Program-made: the position numbers and the translations under genes
Assembly: GCA_030526175.1 (NCBI GenBank)
Contig: JAUNDJ010000015.1
Location: 1 to 33,111 of the forward strand
Reading direction: 5' to 3'
DNA length: 33,111 nucleotides
DNA from: Bacillota bacterium
GTDB lineage: Bacteria > Bacillota_I > Bacilli_A > Erysipelotrichales > Erysipelotrichaceae
Notes under the pieces: model-generated
Seen by the model: only the letters and a program-made list of their open reading frames with translations
The model's database searches: none
What the model was told of the DNA's origin: nothing
Shown: piece by piece, positions 31,622-33,111 of the stretch
How the letters are laid out: each line of letters opens with the position of its first letter
How positions within the stretch are numbered: the first letter of the stretch is position 1

Positions 31622-32890
31622 ATGGAATTTTTACAACTAAAAGAAGAAGAATTTGTAGCGTTTGCCGATACACATCCTTTACGAAATATGTGGCAAACAA
31701 GAGAAATGGCTGAAACACGAAGAATTCGTGGTTTTGATATTTATTATGTGGGAGTAAAAGAAAACGACCAAATCATTGCGGGATCCATGATTTCCACAAT
31801 TCCACTATTTATGGGATATAAATATGCCCAAGCTTTACGTGGATATTTAATCGATTTCAATAATTTTGAATTATTCGATTTCTTCCACAATAATGTCGTG
31901 AAGTTCTTAAAAGAAAAGAAATGTTTAAAATTAAGAATCGACCCATATTTAGAATATTGTCAAAGAGATTTAGACGGAAATCCTGTTGAAGGAGGATTTA
32001 ACAATCAATCGGTTGTGGATCACTTGACAAAATTAGGATACAAACACAATGGTTTTACACGCGGAATCGATTTGGGTGTAGAACCAAGATGGATGTATAC
32101 AATTCCTTATAAAGGATTATCCGCTGATGAATTATTTAAAACATTTGAAAGAAACTGTCAAAGAAGTATTAAGAATACAGAAAGATTCAATGTCACAGTA
32201 CGAGAACTTCAACGTGAAGATTTACACTTATTCATGGACGTTATGAAACACACCGAAGAACGACGTGAATTTGAAGGAAGAGATGAATCGTACTATACAA
32301 TGATGTACGATGTGTATTCAAAAAATGACAACATCAAATTCTTATATTGTGAAGAAAATTTAGTAGATTACTTAGAAATCTTAAACAAAGAGCTTCAAGC
32401 ACAAGAAAAAATTGAAAAAGATGCGTTAGCTCGTTTAGAAACACAAAACTCTAAGAAAATGCGCAACAAGTTGAACGAAGCACAAAACCAAATCAATCAG
32501 CTTCACAAAAAAATTGCGAATATCGAAGCTCTTCGCCAAGAAAAAGGCGATGTCATCGTTCTTTCCAGCGGTGTCTTCTTCACATACGGAAGAGAAACCA
32601 TTTGTTTAATGAGTGGTGTTTACGATGAATATATGCAGTTTGCTTCACCATTTGCGATGCACTGGAAAATGATGAAAGAAGGAATTGCCAAAGGACAAGA
32701 CCGTTATAACTTATATGGTATTTCAGGAATTTTTGAAAAAGATGCCAATGACTATGGAGTATACTTATTCAAAAAAGAATGGAATGGTGAAGTCAATGAA
32801 TTGTTAGGAGAATTTGACTATGTCTTCCATCCAGCAATCAATGCCCTATATAACACTTTAAGAAAAGTGAAACACATGATCAAAGGTTAA
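31622..32890 (+). CDS. FemA/FemX/MurM-type peptidoglycan bridge aminoacyltransferase
   Basis: 422 residues from the ATG that follows TAGGGGGAA; an ATG nine codons upstream lies across that ribosome site. The protein has the two GNAT-like subdomains of the Fem family (FPL/MWQTREMAETR start, ALRGYLIDF, KLRIDPYLEY, then YNLYGISGIFEKDANDYGVYLFKKEWNGEV near the end) and a long antiparallel coiled-coil arm (about residues 240-305, rich in Lys, Glu and Gln), as in FemA and MurM. These enzymes use aminoacyl-tRNA to add bridge amino acids to lipid II on the cytoplasmic face. Which amino acid and position cannot be read from the sequence. Single-gene unit with promoter and terminator. Confidence 0.9.
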   Translation: MEFLQLKEEEFVAFADTHPLRNMWQTREMAETRRIRGFDIYYVGVKENDQIIAGSMISTIPLFMGYKYAQALRGYLIDFNNFELFDFFHNNVVKFLKEKKCLKLRIDPYLEYCQRDLDGNPVEGGFNNQSVVDHLTKLGYKHNGFTRGIDLGVEPRWMYTIPYKGLSADELFKTFERNCQRSIKNTERFNVTVRELQREDLHLFMDVMKHTEERREFEGRDESYYTMMYDVYSKNDNIKFLYCEENLVDYLEILNKELQAQEKIEKDALARLETQNSKKMRNKLNEAQNQINQLHKKIANIEALRQEKGDVIVLSSGVFFTYGRETICLMSGVYDEYMQFASPFAMHWKMMKEGIAKGQDRYNLYGISGIFEKDANDYGVYLFKKEWNGEVNELLGEFDYVFHPAINALYNTLRKVKHMIKG

Positions 32891-32898
32891 ATTAAAAC

Positions 32899-32941
32899 AG
32901 CGTTAGTTATTCAAATGAATGAAATAGCTAGCGCTTTTTAT
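32899..32941 (+). terminator. Terminator of the FemX-like gene
   Basis: A 13-base stem with two wobble pairs (32899-32911 with 32923-32935) followed by TTTTTATTT. Confidence 0.8.
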
Positions 32942-32958
32942 TTAAGACCAGCAGAATA

Positions 32959-33111
32959 CTCCAGCTTCTATAAGCTGGAGATGCATGCGTAGTTTTTTTA
33001 AATTAATGCCATAAATAATGTCAGTATGTGTGAGATTCTTAATTTAAAATCGTATATATATATGTATGTATATTCTAGAAAGGAGAAGACCATGTATCTG
33101 ACTATCAAACA
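32959..33111 (+). mobile_element. Left end of an IS200/IS605-type element (continues beyond the window)
   Basis: A perfect 9-base hairpin CTCCAGCTT-ctat-AAGCTGGAG (32959-32980), the kind of subterminal hairpin recognised by Y1 transposases, precedes a T tract, an AT-rich leader and the first codons of a tnpB-like gene. No inverted terminal repeats or target duplication are expected for this family. The exact outer boundary cannot be fixed; it lies between the FemX terminator and the hairpin (32942-32958). No tnpA is seen before tnpB. Confidence 0.5.
33092..33111 (+). CDS. tnpB: tnpB-like gene, first codons only
   Basis: AAAGGAG, seven bases, then ATG and MYLTIK plus an incomplete codon starting CA (Gln or His). 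MYLTxKQ is the usual start of Firmicutes TnpB proteins of IS200/IS605 elements, which are RNA-guided DNA nucleases. Only 20 bases are in the window, so this rests on six residues and the hairpin upstream. Confidence 0.5.

Noticed and set aside
33030-33075. TATATATATATGTATGTATATT run before the tnpB-like start, considered as a microsatellite.
   Set aside because: Too short and irregular to be a defined repeat; it more likely serves as AT-rich promoter DNA of the element.
1-33111. CRISPR array, prophage or conjugative element.
   Set aside because: No regularly spaced repeats, no phage structural, integrase or transfer genes were seen; the only mobile signal is at the right edge.

Overview
The window is AT-rich chromosomal DNA of a low-GC Gram-positive bacterium. 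Firmicutes-specific replication genes (dnaB/dnaI helicase loaders), mreC/mreD, a FemX-type peptidoglycan bridge enzyme, an LtaS/MdoB-type phosphoglycerol transferase, Shine-Dalgarno sites of the AGGAGG type and short TTGnnn-17-TATAAT promoters all fit. The repeated PTS/sugar-phosphate genes and single-copy glycolytic genes suggest an Erysipelotrichia-like gut fermenter; that placement is inference. TGA is used as a stop, so this is not a Mycoplasma-type code.

Layout. 1-145: start of a truncated CoA-dehydratase activase gene. 376-1614: UMF1/Atg22-type MFS transporter. 1676-5474 (minus): murA, a PTS-IIB-like regulator-type gene overlapping a HAD phosphatase gene, and fba. 5671-11718 (minus): a tight operon polA-mutM-coaE-dnaB-dnaI. 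11795-13880 (minus): radC, then mreC-mreD from their own promoter. 14003-14775: tRNA-His on the plus strand and a tRNA-Ser/Asp/Asp operon on the minus strand, separated by a gene-poor stretch with a possible decayed gene. 14885-17849 (minus): M19 dipeptidase, an orphan mannose-family PTS IIB and enolase. 17913-22466 (minus): U32 peptidase, a DtxR-family regulator with a visible operator, a two-gene EndoU lipoprotein/putative immunity module, and pfkA. 22619-26696: metallo-beta-lactamase-fold hydrolase (plus), YugP-like protease, argF and a NUDIX gene (minus), NagB-like isomerase (plus). 26730-31473 (minus): PP2A-type phosphatase with a second, frameshifted PTS-IIB-like paralogue, an LtaS-like enzyme, and a YihS-like sugar isomerase with a cre-like site. 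31622-32890 (plus): FemX-like ligase. 32959-33111: left end of an IS200/IS605-type element with the first codons of tnpB.

How it fits together. Most genes are housekeeping: glycolysis (fba, pfkA, eno), DNA replication and repair (polA, mutM, dnaB, dnaI, radC), and envelope growth (murA, mreC, mreD, LtaS-like, FemX-like). Two small modules are less ordinary. The first is an EndoU-type RNase domain carried on a lipoprotein and translationally coupled to a 115-residue orphan that could be its immunity partner. The second is a pair of paralogous proteins (unknown N-terminal domain plus PTS lactose/cellobiose IIB-like domain with the phosphoacceptor cysteine), each sitting next to a phosphatase gene. 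In the second copy both members look damaged or altered: an A8-tract frameshift in one, and a missing metal-ligand Asp in the phosphatase. The HAD gene of the first copy appears to be transcribed as a leaderless mRNA from a promoter whose -35 box lies in the loop of the fba terminator.
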